64,000 nt of DNA from Acetobacterium tundrae (GTDB taxonomy: Bacteria > Bacillota > Clostridia > Eubacteriales > Eubacteriaceae), in the NCBI RefSeq assembly GCF_008086615.1, contig NZ_RXYB01000002.1:230987-294986 (forward strand), written 5' to 3'. Shown in pieces: positions 43,587 to 55,037 of the stretch (its first letter is position 1; each line of letters begins with the position of its first letter). The notes below the pieces were generated by a model. The model searched no databases. It was not told the origin of the DNA and was given only the letters and a program-made list of their open reading frames with translations. The position numbers and the translations under genes are program-made.

Positions 43587-46500
43587 GTGATAAAACGAAT
43601 TTTTGTAGAAAAAAAAGAAAAATTTGAAGTTGAAGCCAAAGCGCTGACACAAACATTTCAAAGAATTTTAAAGATTCAAAACCTTGAATCCATGCGTATT
43701 TTGTATCGTTACGATGTGGAAGGTGTTGAAGAAAAATTATTTGGTCAGGTGATCAGCACCATTTTATCAGAACCCAATGTAGATACAGTGACAGAGAATA
43801 CATTTCCAAAAAGGGATCAGGACAAAATCTTTGGCATTTCGTATTTGCCGGGTCAGTATGACCAACATGGAGATTCTGCGGTTCAATGTATTCAAATCGT
43901 ATCTGGTGAACGGGCGATTGTTAAAGTTGCAAAAATTGTTATTCTCACCGGGGACATCACTCAAAAGGAATTTAACAGCATCAAACACTATATGATTAAC
44001 CCTGTTGATTCCCAGGAAGCAAAGCTTGAACCATTTATTACATTAGTTGACGAAATTCGTGAGCCACAGGATATTACTCAATTGGATGGATTCAGGGAGC
44101 TTGATAAAAATGGATTAGAAGCCTATCGTGTAAATAATGGATTTGCAATGACGACAGAGGATATTATTTTTGTCCAAAACTATTTTAATAATGACGAAAA
44201 ACGGAATCCGACCATTACAGAATTAAAAGTAATTGATACCTATTGGTCAGATCATTGTCGTCATACGACCTTTTCAACCCAGATACAAAAGGTGAAATTC
44301 CTGGGAAACGATCCTGTTTCCGAGGAAATGAAGCAAGCGTATGCAGATTATATAAAAAATAGAAACGATCTTTATGGTGAAAATACCAACCGCCCGATGA
44401 GCCTGATGGATTTGGCTGTGATTGGTACTAAGATCCTTAAAAAACAGGGGCGTATTCCAGATTTAGATGAGTCAGAGGAGATAAACGCCTGCAGTGTCAA
44501 CATGATTGTAGATCATGACGGAGTTGATGAAGAATGGTTGTTGATGTTTAAAAACGAAACCCACAATCATCCCACAGAAATTGAACCATTTGGTGGGGCG
44601 GCAACTTGTTTAGGAGGCGCTATTCGCGATCCTCTTTCTGGTCGAAGTTATGTGTATCAGGCCATGCGGGTAACCGGTGCATGGGATCCACGGGTTCCAA
44701 TTGAAGATACTCTCCCTGGTAAATTGCCGCAGCGAAAAATCTCTACTGAGGCGGCGCAGGGATACAGCTCTTATGGAAACCAAATTGGTTTAGCAACCGG
44801 ACAGGTTACGGAAGTTTATGATCCGGGATTTTTGGCAAAACGCATGGAAGTCGGTGCTGTGATCGCAGCGGCTCCCAAAGAAAATGTCATCAGAGAATGT
44901 CCAATACCCGGAGATGTTGTTCTCCTGGTGGGCGGCCGTACCGGAAGGGATGGCTGTGGTGGAGCGACCGGATCATCCAAGGCGCACACGGAAGAATCCA
45001 TTTCGGAAAGCGGCGCTGAGGTTCAAAAAGGAAACCCGATTGAAGAACGAAAAATTCAACGGCTCTTTAGAGATAAAGAGCTGGTAACCTTAATCAAACG
45101 ATGTAATGATTTTGGTGCCGGCGGGGTCTCCGTTGCCATTGGAGAATTGGCTGACAGCTTGGAAATTGATTTGGATAAAGTACCTAAAAAATATGAAGGT
45201 CTCGATGGAACGGAATTGGCTATTTCCGAATCCCAGGAACGAATGGCGGTGGTGGTTGATCCCAAAGATGTGGAAACTTTTATTGCCATGGGACATGCGG
45301 AAAATTTAGAAATTACTCAAGTTGCCGTTGTAACGGAAACCGGCCGTTTGATCATGAAATGGCGTGGTTCTGAAATCTTGAATATTTCAAGAAGCTTTTT
45401 GGAGACCAACGGCGCTCCTCAGTTTATTGATGTCGATGTTGAGCCGCCAAAAGAAGTTAAAGCAGATTCTGAAACAGAAAAAAACAGTTCCTTTAGAGAA
45501 ACGCTAATGGAAACACTCCAGGATTTAAATATTGCCAGCCAACGGGGCTTGGTGGAAATGTTTGATTCCACCATTGGTGCTGGTACAGTTGCTATGCCCT
45601 ATGGCGGAAAAAATGCGTTATCGCCAATGGACGGAATGATTGCAAAAATTCCGGTGATTCACGGAGATACCACCACTTGCAGCATGATGACCTTTGGTTA
45701 TAATCCGAAAATTTCAAAAAACAGTCCCTTCTTAGGGGGCATGATGGGGGTTATTGAATCCTTGTCGAAACTGGTTGCGATCGGCGGCGATTACAATAAA
45801 GCCAGGCTCAGTTTTCAGGAATATTTTGAACGATTGGGAAAAGAACCGGTAAAATGGGGCCGTCCTTTTGCAGCTCTGCTTGGCGCTTATCGGGTTCAGA
45901 CCGCGATGGGAACACCCGCCATCGGCGGAAAAGACAGTATGTCCGGAAGTTTTGAGGATTTAACCGTTCCTCCGACCTTGATTTCTTTTGCAGTGGCAAC
46001 GGCTCATGTGGACGATGTCATCACCAGTGAAATCAAATCTACTGAATCATTGTTGCAGCTGTTCGTCCTTCCTTTGGATGAAAATGATGTGCCGGGTTTA
46101 GCTGGGATTAAAGCGATTTACGATGTTATCATCAAAGCCAACAAGAGCGGAAAAGTTTTAAGCGCTAAAACCCTTGGCTTTGGCGGTTTAGCTGAAGCGA
46201 TTGTAAAGATGGCACTTGGAAATGACATTGGCGTTACATTAAACGACCGACTGGATCCGAAATTTATTTTCGCACCTCATTATGGCAGCATTATTATTGA
46301 AAGTTTTGAAATCCTGGAAGGTGCAATACCAATCGGTAAAACTAATTTCATTGGAAAAATTGTTTATGAAAATGAAAGTGTTGATTTAGCCGAGCTTGCT
46401 GAAGTTTGGGAAGCCCCGCTGCGAAGTGTATACCCTGAAAAGGCGGATACAACAGGGGAAGTAACGACCTTAAGCTTTAATGCCGCACCGATCGTCTATA

Positions 46501-47315
46501 CCAAAGAAAAATTCGCTTCACCGCAGGTATTTGTTCCGGTATTCCCGGGAACCAACTGCGAATACGACAGTACAAAGGCATTTGAAAATGCCGGAGCAAA
46601 ACCAGTCACTGCTATTTTTAGAAATCAGTCGGCTCAGGATATTACAGATTCTATTGACGAGATGGCAAAATTTATTAAAGCATCGCAAATTATTATGATT
46701 CCGGGAGGCTTTAGTGCTGGTGATCAGCCTAATGGTTCAGGAAAATTTATTGCTTCGGTCTTTAGAAATCCCAAGATGATGGCTGCGGTCTGGGATTTGC
46801 TTAATAACCGCGACGGTTTGATTCTGGGTATCTGCAACGGCTTCCAGGCCCTGATTAAATTGGGACTGGTTCCCAATGGCGAAATCTGCGGGATTACCAA
46901 TGATATGCCGACCTTGACCTTTAACACAATTGGACGGCACGTGTCTACGATTCCGATGACTCGAATCAGTTCCAATCTTTCACCCTGGCTTGCCGACACA
47001 CAGGTAGGCGATATTCACCGCATGCCGATGTCTCATGGGGAAGGCCGGTTTGTGGCTAATGATGATGTGATGAAAAAACTAATTGAAAATGGCCAGATTG
47101 CCACTCAGTATGTCGACTTCAGCGGCGACGCAACGTTGAATGGTAGATTTAATCCTAATGGATCAATGTATGCAGTTGAAGGCATTACCAGTTTGGATGG
47201 TCGTGTATTCGGGAAAATGGGTCATTCGGAACGTATCGGCAAAGGCTTGTATAAAAATATTCCGGGAAACATGGATCAGCAAATATTTAAAGCCGGGGTT
47301 AATTACTTTAAATAA
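43587..47315 (+). CDS. purL: Phosphoribosylformylglycinamidine synthase, single-chain form
   Basis: A 1242-residue FGAM synthase that converts FGAR, ATP and glutamine to FGAM (purine step 4). The large single-chain type is shown by the fused C-terminal glutaminase: VPVFPGTNCEYDSTKAF near 985, nucleophile Cys in GICNGFQAL near 1083, and the His-Glu pair in MSHGEGR near 1150. The synthase core has the KNETHNHPTEIEPFGGAATC loop near 320 and GGKDSMSG near 776. It starts with GTG after AGGTGGG. Separate purQ and purS are therefore not needed. It is first in the operon, directly behind the PurBox promoter. Confidence 0.96.
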   Translation: MIKRIFVEKKEKFEVEAKALTQTFQRILKIQNLESMRILYRYDVEGVEEKLFGQVISTILSEPNVDTVTENTFPKRDQDKIFGISYLPGQYDQHGDSAVQCIQIVSGERAIVKVAKIVILTGDITQKEFNSIKHYMINPVDSQEAKLEPFITLVDEIREPQDITQLDGFRELDKNGLEAYRVNNGFAMTTEDIIFVQNYFNNDEKRNPTITELKVIDTYWSDHCRHTTFSTQIQKVKFLGNDPVSEEMKQAYADYIKNRNDLYGENTNRPMSLMDLAVIGTKILKKQGRIPDLDESEEINACSVNMIVDHDGVDEEWLLMFKNETHNHPTEIEPFGGAATCLGGAIRDPLSGRSYVYQAMRVTGAWDPRVPIEDTLPGKLPQRKISTEAAQGYSSYGNQIGLATGQVTEVYDPGFLAKRMEVGAVIAAAPKENVIRECPIPGDVVLLVGGRTGRDGCGGATGSSKAHTEESISESGAEVQKGNPIEERKIQRLFRDKELVTLIKRCNDFGAGGVSVAIGELADSLEIDLDKVPKKYEGLDGTELAISESQERMAVVVDPKDVETFIAMGHAENLEITQVAVVTETGRLIMKWRGSEILNISRSFLETNGAPQFIDVDVEPPKEVKADSETEKNSSFRETLMETLQDLNIASQRGLVEMFDSTIGAGTVAMPYGGKNALSPMDGMIAKIPVIHGDTTTCSMMTFGYNPKISKNSPFLGGMMGVIESLSKLVAIGGDYNKARLSFQEYFERLGKEPVKWGRPFAALLGAYRVQTAMGTPAIGGKDSMSGSFEDLTVPPTLISFAVATAHVDDVITSEIKSTESLLQLFVLPLDENDVPGLAGIKAIYDVIIKANKSGKVLSAKTLGFGGLAEAIVKMALGNDIGVTLNDRLDPKFIFAPHYGSIIIESFEILEGAIPIGKTNFIGKIVYENESVDLAELAEVWEAPLRSVYPEKADTTGEVTTLSFNAAPIVYTKEKFASPQVFVPVFPGTNCEYDSTKAFENAGAKPVTAIFRNQSAQDITDSIDEMAKFIKASQIIMIPGGFSAGDQPNGSGKFIASVFRNPKMMAAVWDLLNNRDGLILGICNGFQALIKLGLVPNGEICGITNDMPTLTFNTIGRHVSTIPMTRISSNLSPWLADTQVGDIHRMPMSHGEGRFVANDDVMKKLIENGQIATQYVDFSGDATLNGRFNPNGSMYAVEGITSLDGRVFGKMGHSERIGKGLYKNIPGNMDQQIFKAGVNYFK

Positions 47316-47358
47316 TAGTTAGAAAAAGAAGAAAATTTAGATTTAAAGGAGATTAAGA

Positions 47359-47853
47359 ATGAGTACACCAAAAGTTGCTGTCATCATGGGAAGTGATTCC
47401 GATTTTGAAGTGGTAAAGAAATGTTTAATTGCATTGGAAAGATTTGACATCGAGTATGAAGTTCAGGTTATTTCTGCTCATAGGAATCCACAAAAGATTT
47501 TTGAATATGCGGCCACAGCTGAAGAGCGCGGGATTGAGGTCATTATCGGGGCGGCTGGAAAGGCTGCTCATCTGCCTGGTATCATTGCCGGAATCACACC
47601 ACTTCCGGTTATCGGGATACCGATCCAAACTTCTTTTCAGGGTGGTCTTGACTCCCTATTGTCCATCGTTCAAATGCCGTCTGGAGTACCGGTTGCGACA
47701 ATGGCAGTGAATGGGGCAGAGAATGCCGGAATTTTAGCGGCTCAAATGCTTTCGATAAAATATCCGGAAATCCGCAAAAAAATGAAAGCTTTTAAGATTC
47801 TGTTAAATGATGAAGTGATTGCAAAAAATGAAAAAATCCAGGAAATTTTATAA
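47359..47853 (+). CDS. purE: N5-carboxyaminoimidazole ribonucleotide mutase
   Basis: A 164-residue PurE. MGSDSD (residues 11-16), SAHRNP (41-46) and AGKAAHLPG (about 68-76) are the substrate-binding motifs. Class I enzymes use N5-CAIR made by PurK, while class II enzymes use AIR and CO2 directly. No purK is seen in the operon, so either purK is elsewhere or the enzyme works with CO2, which would suit a CO2-rich anaerobe. AAGGAG precedes the ATG. Confidence 0.95.
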   Translation: MSTPKVAVIMGSDSDFEVVKKCLIALERFDIEYEVQVISAHRNPQKIFEYAATAEERGIEVIIGAAGKAAHLPGIIAGITPLPVIGIPIQTSFQGGLDSLLSIVQMPSGVPVATMAVNGAENAGILAAQMLSIKYPEIRKKMKAFKILLNDEVIAKNEKIQEIL

Positions 47854-47932
47854 AATAGTTGCATATCAGTGTTAAGAAGCACTTGTTATAGAGTTCACAT
47901 CAAAAATTCAAAAAAGAATCAAGGAGATTAAG

Positions 47933-48640
47933 ATGGAAAAGTTAGAACAATTGTATGAAGGCAAGGCCAAAAAAGTTTTTAAAACCGATAATCCCAATGA
48001 ATTTATCATCGAATATAAGGATGACGCCACCGCATTTAACGGCGAGAAAAAAGGCAGCATTGTTGGAAAAGGGGTTATTAACAATAAAATGACTGAGCTT
48101 GTTTTCAACATGCTTCAGGAAAAAGGTATTCCCACCCATTTCATTAAACTTTTATCAGATTCTGAACAATTGGTAAAAGCCGTTACCATTTTCCCATTGG
48201 AAGTAATCATTCGAAACACCGCCGCCGGTTCTGTCTGCAAGCGTCTTGGTTTGGAAGAAGGGCTGAAGTTAAAAACTCCGATTTTTGAATTCTGTTATAA
48301 AAACGATGCATTTGGAGATCCGATGATAAATGATTCCCACATCATTGCTATGGAACTTGCCACTGCGGATGAAATTGAAACGATTCGAGATATGACCTAC
48401 AAAATCAATGATATCTTAAAACCTTATTTCTTCGAAAAGGGAATTAACCTCATCGATTTCAAGATCGAGTTTGGTAAAACAAATGATGGCCAAATTGTAT
48501 TGGCAGATGAAATTTCTCCGGATACCTGCCGTTTCTGGGATGTTAAAACCAATGAAAAACTTGACAAAGATCGTTTTAGAAGAGACCTTGGCAATGTTGA
48601 AGGCGCATACGTAGAAATGTTAAAACGCGTTCAGTCGTAA
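47933..48640 (+). CDS. purC: SAICAR synthase
   Basis: A 235-residue enzyme that joins CAIR and aspartate using [13 protein letters not shown] at residues 6-15, [17 protein letters not shown] near 86-102 and [20 protein letters not shown] near 178-197 are standard motifs. It lies 79 bases after purE, with AAGGAG before the ATG. Length is normal for bacteria. Confidence 0.96.
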   Translation: MEKLEQLYEGKAKKVFKTDNPNEFIIEYKDDATAFNGEKKGSIVGKGVINNKMTELVFNMLQEKGIPTHFIKLLSDSEQLVKAVTIFPLEVIIRNTAAGSVCKRLGLEEGLKLKTPIFEFCYKNDAFGDPMINDSHIIAMELATADEIETIRDMTYKINDILKPYFFEKGINLIDFKIEFGKTNDGQIVLADEISPDTCRFWDVKTNEKLDKDRFRRDLGNVEGAYVEMLKRVQS

Positions 48641-48747
48641 TTTCTACGCAGCAGATTTAAAAAATGATTAAGAATAAAGTATGATTGAAAAAAATAAAAT
48701 TTAAGGTAGAAAATTAATTCAAAATACCTGGAGGAAAAAACATACCA

Positions 48748-50136
48748 ATGATAAATGATAAATTTCATGATGAATGTGGAATAATGGGTGTTTATCTCAA
48801 ATCTAAAGAGATTAACTGTGCTTCTTATATTTATTACGGTCTCTATGCACTGCAACACCGAGGACAGGAAAGTGCCGGCATTTCAGTAAACAAAGATGGT
48901 AAAATTCAAACACATAAAGAAGTTGGACTGGTCAGTGAGGCATTTAAAAATGGCGCTTTAAAGCAGATGAAAGGGAACATTGGGATTGGTCATGTTCGGT
49001 ACTCAACATCAGGAGATGAAGGTGTTACGAATGCTCAACCATTGACGGTTAATCACAGTACTGGCCAAATCGCCTTGGCGCATAATGGTAATCTTATCAA
49101 TGACAATGCTCTTCGTGAAATGCTTGAAGATTCAGGTGTTGTGTTTCAAACCACCATCGACACGGAAGTGATGGTCAATATTATAGCCCGAGGCTTACGA
49201 CATGGAATGATTGAAGCCATTCAGCGAATGGTGGAAATCATCAAAGGAGCTTATGCATTGGTCATTACCGTTGGCGACCAATTGGTGGGGGTTCGTGACC
49301 CCTATGGATTACGGCCTCTTTGCATCGGTAAAAAAGATGACGATTATTTCCTGTCGTCTGAAAGCTGCGCCCTGGATGGAATTGGAGCAGAACTCGTTCG
49401 AGATGTTGAACCAGGTGAAATTGTCGTTATTGATGAAAACGGACTGACGAGTTACGGGCAGAACAACTGGGTAAAAAAGAAAGCCTGCATTTTTGAATTG
49501 ATTTATTTTGCCCGACCTGATTCAATCATGGATGAAACTTCTGTTTACGCGGCACGTCATAAAGCTGGGGAAATTCTGGCAAAGGAAAGCCCTGTTGAAG
49601 CAGATATAGTCATTGGTGTGCCGGATTCTGGTATTCCTGCAGCAATCGGATATGCTGAAGCTTCCGGAATTCCGTATGGTGTTGGTTTGATTAAAAATAA
49701 ATATATCGGGCGAACATTTATTCAGCCTAATCAGAAACTGAGAGAAGAAGGGGTTCGAATCAAATTGAATCCTTTAAAAGAATGTGTTGAAGGAAAACGC
49801 GTTATTATTATTGATGATTCCATCGTTCGGGGAACCACTTGCAAGCGATTGATTGAGATATTAAAACAGGCCGGAGCAAAGGAAGTACATTTCCGTGTAA
49901 CCAGCCCACCAGTTGCGCACACCTGCCATTTTGGCATTGATACACCCCGACGGAAACACCTCATTGGTGCAAAAAAAACAGTTGAAGAAATCCGCGAAAT
50001 ATTGGGAGCAGATTCACTGGCGTATATTTCTCTTGATGGATTGACGGAATCTGTTGGAGGGAAAACCACTTTCTGTCGCGCTTGTTTTGACGGGGAATAC
50101 CCCATGGAAGTGCCTATTTTAGAAATAAACGAATAA
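48748..50136 (+). CDS. purF: Amidophosphoribosyltransferase
   Basis: A 462-residue enzyme for the first committed purine step (PRPP plus glutamine to phosphoribosylamine). A nine-residue propeptide MINDKFHDE precedes the nucleophile Cys10, so this is the Bacillus-type, cleaved form. The PRPP loop is VIIIDDSIVRGTT near 350-362. Cysteines in AHTCHFG and TTFCRACFDG match [4Fe-4S] ligands. The ribosome binding site GGAGG is 13 bases from the ATG, longer than usual, but no nearer start exists. Confidence 0.96.
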   Translation: MINDKFHDECGIMGVYLKSKEINCASYIYYGLYALQHRGQESAGISVNKDGKIQTHKEVGLVSEAFKNGALKQMKGNIGIGHVRYSTSGDEGVTNAQPLTVNHSTGQIALAHNGNLINDNALREMLEDSGVVFQTTIDTEVMVNIIARGLRHGMIEAIQRMVEIIKGAYALVITVGDQLVGVRDPYGLRPLCIGKKDDDYFLSSESCALDGIGAELVRDVEPGEIVVIDENGLTSYGQNNWVKKKACIFELIYFARPDSIMDETSVYAARHKAGEILAKESPVEADIVIGVPDSGIPAAIGYAEASGIPYGVGLIKNKYIGRTFIQPNQKLREEGVRIKLNPLKECVEGKRVIIIDDSIVRGTTCKRLIEILKQAGAKEVHFRVTSPPVAHTCHFGIDTPRRKHLIGAKKTVEEIREILGADSLAYISLDGLTESVGGKTTFCRACFDGEYPMEVPILEINE

Positions 50137-50172
50137 AAAAGTAAACGGATATACAAATTGATGGAGGAAATG

Positions 50173-51219
50173 ATGTCAGATAATCAAATAAAAACAGATG
50201 CTTATAGAAAAGCCGGAGTAGATGTGGAAGCAGGCTATCAGTCTGTCAAGCTCATGAAGGCAGATGTACAGCGAACTTTTAATGCTCAGGTGCTGTCCCA
50301 CTTAGGTGGATTTGGAGGCTTGTTCGAATTACCGGAAGGTTATAAAAAACCGGTATTGGTGTCCGGAACCGATGGTGTTGGCACCAAGTTAAAACTTGCA
50401 TTTATGATGGATCAGCATGATACCATTGGAATTGATTGTGTGGCAATGTGTGTGAATGACATTTTATGTCAGGGAGCACAGCCGCTTTTCTTTTTAGATT
50501 ACATCGCCTGCGGCAAAAATTTCCCGGAAAAAATTGCTACAATCGTTAAAGGCATCAGTGAAGGCTGTATTCAGGGAAACATGGCGCTAATTGGCGGAGA
50601 AACCGCTGAAATGCCGGATATGTACGATTTGGATGAATATGATTTGGCCGGCTTTGCTGTCGGCATCGTTGAAAAGGATGATATTGTCACTGGTGCAGCT
50701 ATTTCTGAAGGTGATGTTCTGGTTGGATTGCCTTCCTCTGGGGTTCACAGCAATGGCTTTTCATTGGTTCGAAAAGTTCTATTTAAAGATCTATTCATGG
50801 ATGAGACCACTTATGTAGAAGACTTGGGCATGACCCTCGGTGAGGCTTTGTTAACACCAACCCGCATCTATGTAAAGGCCTTATCTGATTTAATTAAACC
50901 ATGTGGGGTCAAGGGCATGAGCCATATTACCGGCGGCGGTTTCTACGAAAATATTCCGCGTATGATTCCTGATGGGCTTTGTGCGAAAGTTGATACAAAC
51001 GTCATCCAATCTCTGCCAATTTTTGATTTTATTCAGGAAGCCGGAAAAATTCCCGCCGAAAGTATGTATGCCACTTTTAATATGGGGATCGGTCTGGTAG
51101 CGGTTTTACCTGCAGACACGGTCAATGATTTTATATCCGGCCTGGAAAAGAAGGGTGAAAAACCGGTTATTCTTGGTTCTATTATTAAGGGAGAGGAAAA
51201 AATCGATTTATGGCTGTAA
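50173..51219 (+). CDS. purM: Phosphoribosylformylglycinamidine cyclo-ligase
   Basis: A 348-residue AIR synthetase. [12 protein letters not shown] near 64-75, the ATP loop, and [12 protein letters not shown] near 140-151 are typical. Several starts cluster here (TTG 50158, ATG 50161, 50170 and 50173). ATG 50173 gives the best gap to the GGAGG and the normal N-terminus. Its last ten bases overlap purN, which indicates coupling. Confidence 0.95.
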   Translation: MSDNQIKTDAYRKAGVDVEAGYQSVKLMKADVQRTFNAQVLSHLGGFGGLFELPEGYKKPVLVSGTDGVGTKLKLAFMMDQHDTIGIDCVAMCVNDILCQGAQPLFFLDYIACGKNFPEKIATIVKGISEGCIQGNMALIGGETAEMPDMYDLDEYDLAGFAVGIVEKDDIVTGAAISEGDVLVGLPSSGVHSNGFSLVRKVLFKDLFMDETTYVEDLGMTLGEALLTPTRIYVKALSDLIKPCGVKGMSHITGGGFYENIPRMIPDGLCAKVDTNVIQSLPIFDFIQEAGKIPAESMYATFNMGIGLVAVLPADTVNDFISGLEKKGEKPVILGSIIKGEEKIDLWL

Positions 51220-51842
51220 AACCTTTAAAAAAAATAGCTGTTCTGATATCAGGCGGTGGCACCAATTTTCAGTCGCTCATTGATTCCATTCATCAAAAAT
51301 ATGGCGAGATCGTTGTAGTGATTTCCAACAATCGTCAGGCCTTTGGTTTGAAACGGGGAGAAGCCGCAGGAATTCCAGCTGTTGCTTTAAACTCCAAAGG
51401 TTATCCAACCAACGAGGATTTTGATCAGAAAATCGTTGAGATATTAAAAGGCTATGAGGTTGAGCTGGTTGTTTTGGCGGGCTATATGAAAATTGTGACT
51501 CCAGATTTTGTTAAAGCTTATCCAAATGCCATCATCAACATCCATCCGGCTCTGATACCTTCCTTTTGCGGAGAAGGCTTTTATGGAATGCTTGTCCATC
51601 AGGCCGTTATTGATTACGGAGTGAAAGTTACCGGTGCAACGGTACATTTTGTGAATGAAATAGCTGATGGCGGCCCCATCATTGCGCAGGAAACCGTAAA
51701 GGTAGCCGATGATGACACACCGGAATCCATTCAGAAGAAAGTATTAAAGATCGAACACACCCTTTTGACGGCAGTGGTGAAAGCTTTATGCCGGGATGAA
51801 CTGGTAATTGAAAGGCGGACGGTCAAAAAACGATTGATTTAA
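51210..51842 (+). CDS. purN: Phosphoribosylglycinamide formyltransferase
   Basis: A 210-residue 10-formyltetrahydrofolate-dependent enzyme (purine step 3). [13 protein letters not shown] near 11-23 is the substrate loop. [10 protein letters not shown] near 107-116 holds the catalytic Asn and His, and [10 protein letters not shown] near 150-159 holds the catalytic Asp. The start overlaps the purM end, and the GGGAG site is inside purM. Use of formyl-tetrahydrofolate links it to the one-carbon pool of an acetogen-like metabolism. Confidence 0.95.
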   Translation: MAVKPLKKIAVLISGGGTNFQSLIDSIHQKYGEIVVVISNNRQAFGLKRGEAAGIPAVALNSKGYPTNEDFDQKIVEILKGYEVELVVLAGYMKIVTPDFVKAYPNAIINIHPALIPSFCGEGFYGMLVHQAVIDYGVKVTGATVHFVNEIADGGPIIAQETVKVADDDTPESIQKKVLKIEHTLLTAVVKALCRDELVIERRTVKKRLI

Positions 51843-51912
51843 AAGTATTTAGGGAACTAAAAAATAGAAGAATGGTAAACTTCTTAGAGTTATATAATAT
51901 TTGGAGGAAAAA

Positions 51913-53445
51913 ATGAGAGCATTATTGAGTGTATCCGATAAAAACGGGATTGTAGAATTCGCACAGAAATTGGCTGACATGGGCTGGGAAATCCTGTCAA
52001 CCGGGGGGACCGCAAAAACTTTGAGAGAAGCGGGACTTTCAATCATCGGAGTTTCGGAAGTCACTGGATTTCCAGAATGTCTGGATGGCCGGGTAAAAAC
52101 GCTTCATCCTAAAATTCACGGAGGAATTCTTGGAATCCGAAATAATCCCAGTCATCAAAAGCAAATGAAAGATTTAGATATTACGCCAATTGATTTGCTC
52201 GTCATCAATCTTTACCCTTTTAAAAACACCATTTTAAAAGAGGGGGTTGTATTTGAAGAGGCCATTGAAAACATTGATATCGGCGGACCGACCATGCTTC
52301 GTTCAGCGGCGAAAAATTTCAACGATGTTACAGTGGTTGTGGATCCAGACGATTATGCCATTGTTTTATCTGAACTGGAAGCGGACGGAAAAACTACTTT
52401 TGAAACCCGATACAATCTTGCACTTAAGGTTTTTGAAACAACTTCTAATTACGATACGATGATTGCAGATTATTTGAAAAAAAGAGTGGCAGGCGAAGTT
52501 TTAAATGACACCATTACCATGACTTTTGAAAAAGTTCAAGACATGCGTTACGGTGAGAACCCTCACCAGAAGGCAGCTTTTTATGGCGAAGTTGTTCTGG
52601 TAAAAGGGGCTTTGACTTCGGCAAAACAACTGCAGGGAAAAGAACTTTCATACAATAATATCAATGATACAAACGGTGCTTTGGAAATTTTAAAAGAATA
52701 TGGAAATGAGGAACCGACTATTGTAGCGGTGAAACATGCCAATCCATGTGGGATCGCGAGTGATCCCGAAATTGCTGTAGCCTACCAGAAAGCTTATGAA
52801 AGCGATCCAGTTTCCATCTATGGCGGAATCATCGCTTCTAATCGGGTAATCGATGAAACAACAGCAAAGCAAATGGTTGAAATCTTTCTGGAGATTATTG
52901 TTGCCCCTGGTTTCTCAAAAGAAGCCCTGAAAATTTTAGCGGCTAAAAAAAATCTGCGATTATTGGAACTTGAAGAGATCACCTACAGCGAACCAGGCTA
53001 TGAAATGAAAAAAGTTTTGGGTGGTTTGCTGGTACAGGAACGCGACACTCAATTATACGAAGAACTAAAAGTAGTGACTAATCGGAAACCGACGCCAGAA
53101 GAAATGGAAGACCTTTTATTTGCATGGAAGGCTGTTAAAAATACGAAATCCAACGCCATCAGTATAACCAAGGAAAAATGCCTGATTGGTAATGGACCGG
53201 GACAGGTAAACCGTATTGGAGCATTGGAAATTGCCATTGGCCAGGCTGGAGATAAAGTAAAAGGATCAGTCATGGGATCAGATGCATTCTTCCCATATGA
53301 CGATTGTGTCAAAGCTGCCGCAGCGGCAGGAATCACGGCTATTATTCAGCCCGGCGGAGCAGGCCGAGATGAAGATTCGATCAAGGCTTGTGATGTAGCT
53401 GGAATTGCGATGATCTTTACTGGCATGCGCCATTTTAAACACTAA
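51913..53445 (+). CDS. purH: Bifunctional AICAR formyltransferase / IMP cyclohydrolase
   Basis: A 510-residue enzyme for the last two purine steps. Residues 1-150 form the MGS-like cyclohydrolase domain ([25 protein letters not shown]). The formyltransferase part shows [13 protein letters not shown] near 212-224 and the KHANPCGIA catalytic Lys-His segment near 270-278. GGAGG lies five bases before ATG 51913. An in-frame TTG at 51901 overlaps that site and is rejected. Confidence 0.96.
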   Translation: MRALLSVSDKNGIVEFAQKLADMGWEILSTGGTAKTLREAGLSIIGVSEVTGFPECLDGRVKTLHPKIHGGILGIRNNPSHQKQMKDLDITPIDLLVINLYPFKNTILKEGVVFEEAIENIDIGGPTMLRSAAKNFNDVTVVVDPDDYAIVLSELEADGKTTFETRYNLALKVFETTSNYDTMIADYLKKRVAGEVLNDTITMTFEKVQDMRYGENPHQKAAFYGEVVLVKGALTSAKQLQGKELSYNNINDTNGALEILKEYGNEEPTIVAVKHANPCGIASDPEIAVAYQKAYESDPVSIYGGIIASNRVIDETTAKQMVEIFLEIIVAPGFSKEALKILAAKKNLRLLELEEITYSEPGYEMKKVLGGLLVQERDTQLYEELKVVTNRKPTPEEMEDLLFAWKAVKNTKSNAISITKEKCLIGNGPGQVNRIGALEIAIGQAGDKVKGSVMGSDAFFPYDDCVKAAAAAGITAIIQPGGAGRDEDSIKACDVAGIAMIFTGMRHFKH

Positions 53446-53509
53446 TTATTTCACATCTTTTAATAGCAAAATGACAGAATCCAAAATTCATATAAGCAGG
53501 GAGAAATAG

Positions 53510-54766
53510 ATGAAAATATTGATGATAGGATCCGGCGGTCGGGAGCATGTGCTGACCTGGAAAATAGCTCAAAGTCCCCGAGTCGATAAAATATACGCTG
53601 CCCCGGGGAACGGTGGAATGGCAGAATTGGCAGAATGCGTGGATTTATCCGTCGAAGATATTCCCGGTTGTCTGGCTTTTGCAAAAGAACATGACATCGA
53701 TCTGACCGTTGTGGGTCCGGAAGTTCCGTTGGTTTTAGGCATGGTGGATGCGTTTAAAGCGGAAGGTCTGAAAGCTTTTGGACCCAACAAACAATGTGCT
53801 CAATTTGAAGGAAGCAAAGCTTTTACCAAAGAATTTCTTTTCAGACACAATATTCCAACGGCGGCATATAAAGAATATAGCGATTATGATGAAATCATCA
53901 AAGATCTGGGCATCTATGGTTATCCAATGGTCATCAAAGCCGATGGTCTGGCTGCTGGCAAAGGTGTTCTGATTGTCGAAAATGAGCAGGATGCCCGAGA
54001 CGGTATGGAAATGATCATGAAAAAGAAAGAGTTTGGAGAAGCCGGAGACAAGGTGGTCATTGAAGAATTTCTCACCGGCCAGGAAGCTTCGATGTTGTGC
54101 TTTGTAGACGGGAAAACGATTGTTCCGATGGAAAGCGCACAGGATTACAAACGAGCTTTTGATAACGATGAGGGTTTAAACACTGGCGGCATGGGGACCT
54201 ATTCTCCCAACGTTTTATTTTCAGACTCAGACCTGAACAAACGGATTAAAGCAGAAATCTTGGATCCCATTATCAACGGTCTGATTGCCGATGATATGGA
54301 TTTTAAAGGAATTTTGTTCATTGGTTTGATGATCGAAAACGGCGTGCCCAAAGTGCTGGAGTTCAATGTGCGATTTGGTGATCCCGAAGCGCAAAGTGTG
54401 CTGATGCGAATGGAATCTGATTTGGTGGATATCATGGAAGCCGTGATTGATGGAGAACTAAAAGATTGCAACATTAAATGGAGCAAAAAGGAAGCCGTTA
54501 CGGTCGTCATTGCCTCTGGCGGATACCCCGGATTCTATGAAAAAGGAAAAGTCATTACTGGAATAAATAACGTTAAGAATTGTATCGTTTTTCATGCTGG
54601 TACAAAATTGGTGAATGGCAAGCTTCTGACCAATGGAGGTCGTGTGCTTTGCATCACCGCGCTAAGCGAAACCCGTGAAGCAGCCCGAAAAACAGTTTAT
54701 GACAATATTGGCAAGATTCACTTTGAGGGGGCACAATACCGTACGGATATTGCAAAATTCAATTAG
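53510..54766 (+). CDS. purD: Phosphoribosylamine-glycine ligase
   Basis: A 418-residue ATP-grasp enzyme (purine step 2). MIGSGGREHVLTWK is the N-terminal signature, VIKADGLAAGKGVLIV near 142-157 is the nucleotide loop, and EFNVRFGDPEAQ near 285-296 provides metal ligands. GGGAG precedes the ATG. It is the last gene of the operon and is followed by a terminator. purB is not present here, so adenylosuccinate lyase must be encoded elsewhere. Confidence 0.96.
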   Translation: MKILMIGSGGREHVLTWKIAQSPRVDKIYAAPGNGGMAELAECVDLSVEDIPGCLAFAKEHDIDLTVVGPEVPLVLGMVDAFKAEGLKAFGPNKQCAQFEGSKAFTKEFLFRHNIPTAAYKEYSDYDEIIKDLGIYGYPMVIKADGLAAGKGVLIVENEQDARDGMEMIMKKKEFGEAGDKVVIEEFLTGQEASMLCFVDGKTIVPMESAQDYKRAFDNDEGLNTGGMGTYSPNVLFSDSDLNKRIKAEILDPIINGLIADDMDFKGILFIGLMIENGVPKVLEFNVRFGDPEAQSVLMRMESDLVDIMEAVIDGELKDCNIKWSKKEAVTVVIASGGYPGFYEKGKVITGINNVKNCIVFHAGTKLVNGKLLTNGGRVLCITALSETREAARKTVYDNIGKIHFEGAQYRTDIAKFN

Positions 54767-54901
54767 ATATTAGGTAAATATTGGCAAATTATACTGACAA
54801 TTGTTACACTGCGTTGATTGCTTTAAGGTGAACAGGCCTTGCCGGTACGATCTTGGCGAACCCAACCAAATAATTGATGTATGATACTTTATTGATAAAT
54901 C

Positions 54902-54934
54902 AACCCATTAATTTGAAAAATTAATGGGTTTTTG
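54902..54934 (+). terminator. Terminator of the purine operon
   Basis: AACCCATTAATTT and AAATTAATGGGTT are exact 13-bp arms around a 3-base loop, followed by TTT. It lies 135 bases after purD. The stretch 54767-54901 shows no other feature. Confidence 0.85.
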
Positions 54935-55037
54935 CATTTTAGATTTGCGTTGACTCATATTAAAGTCTAGAATAGACGTATACAGATAAAATAATCATTT
55001 AAATCGTTTTAATGGATTTAATGGAATTGGAGTAATA

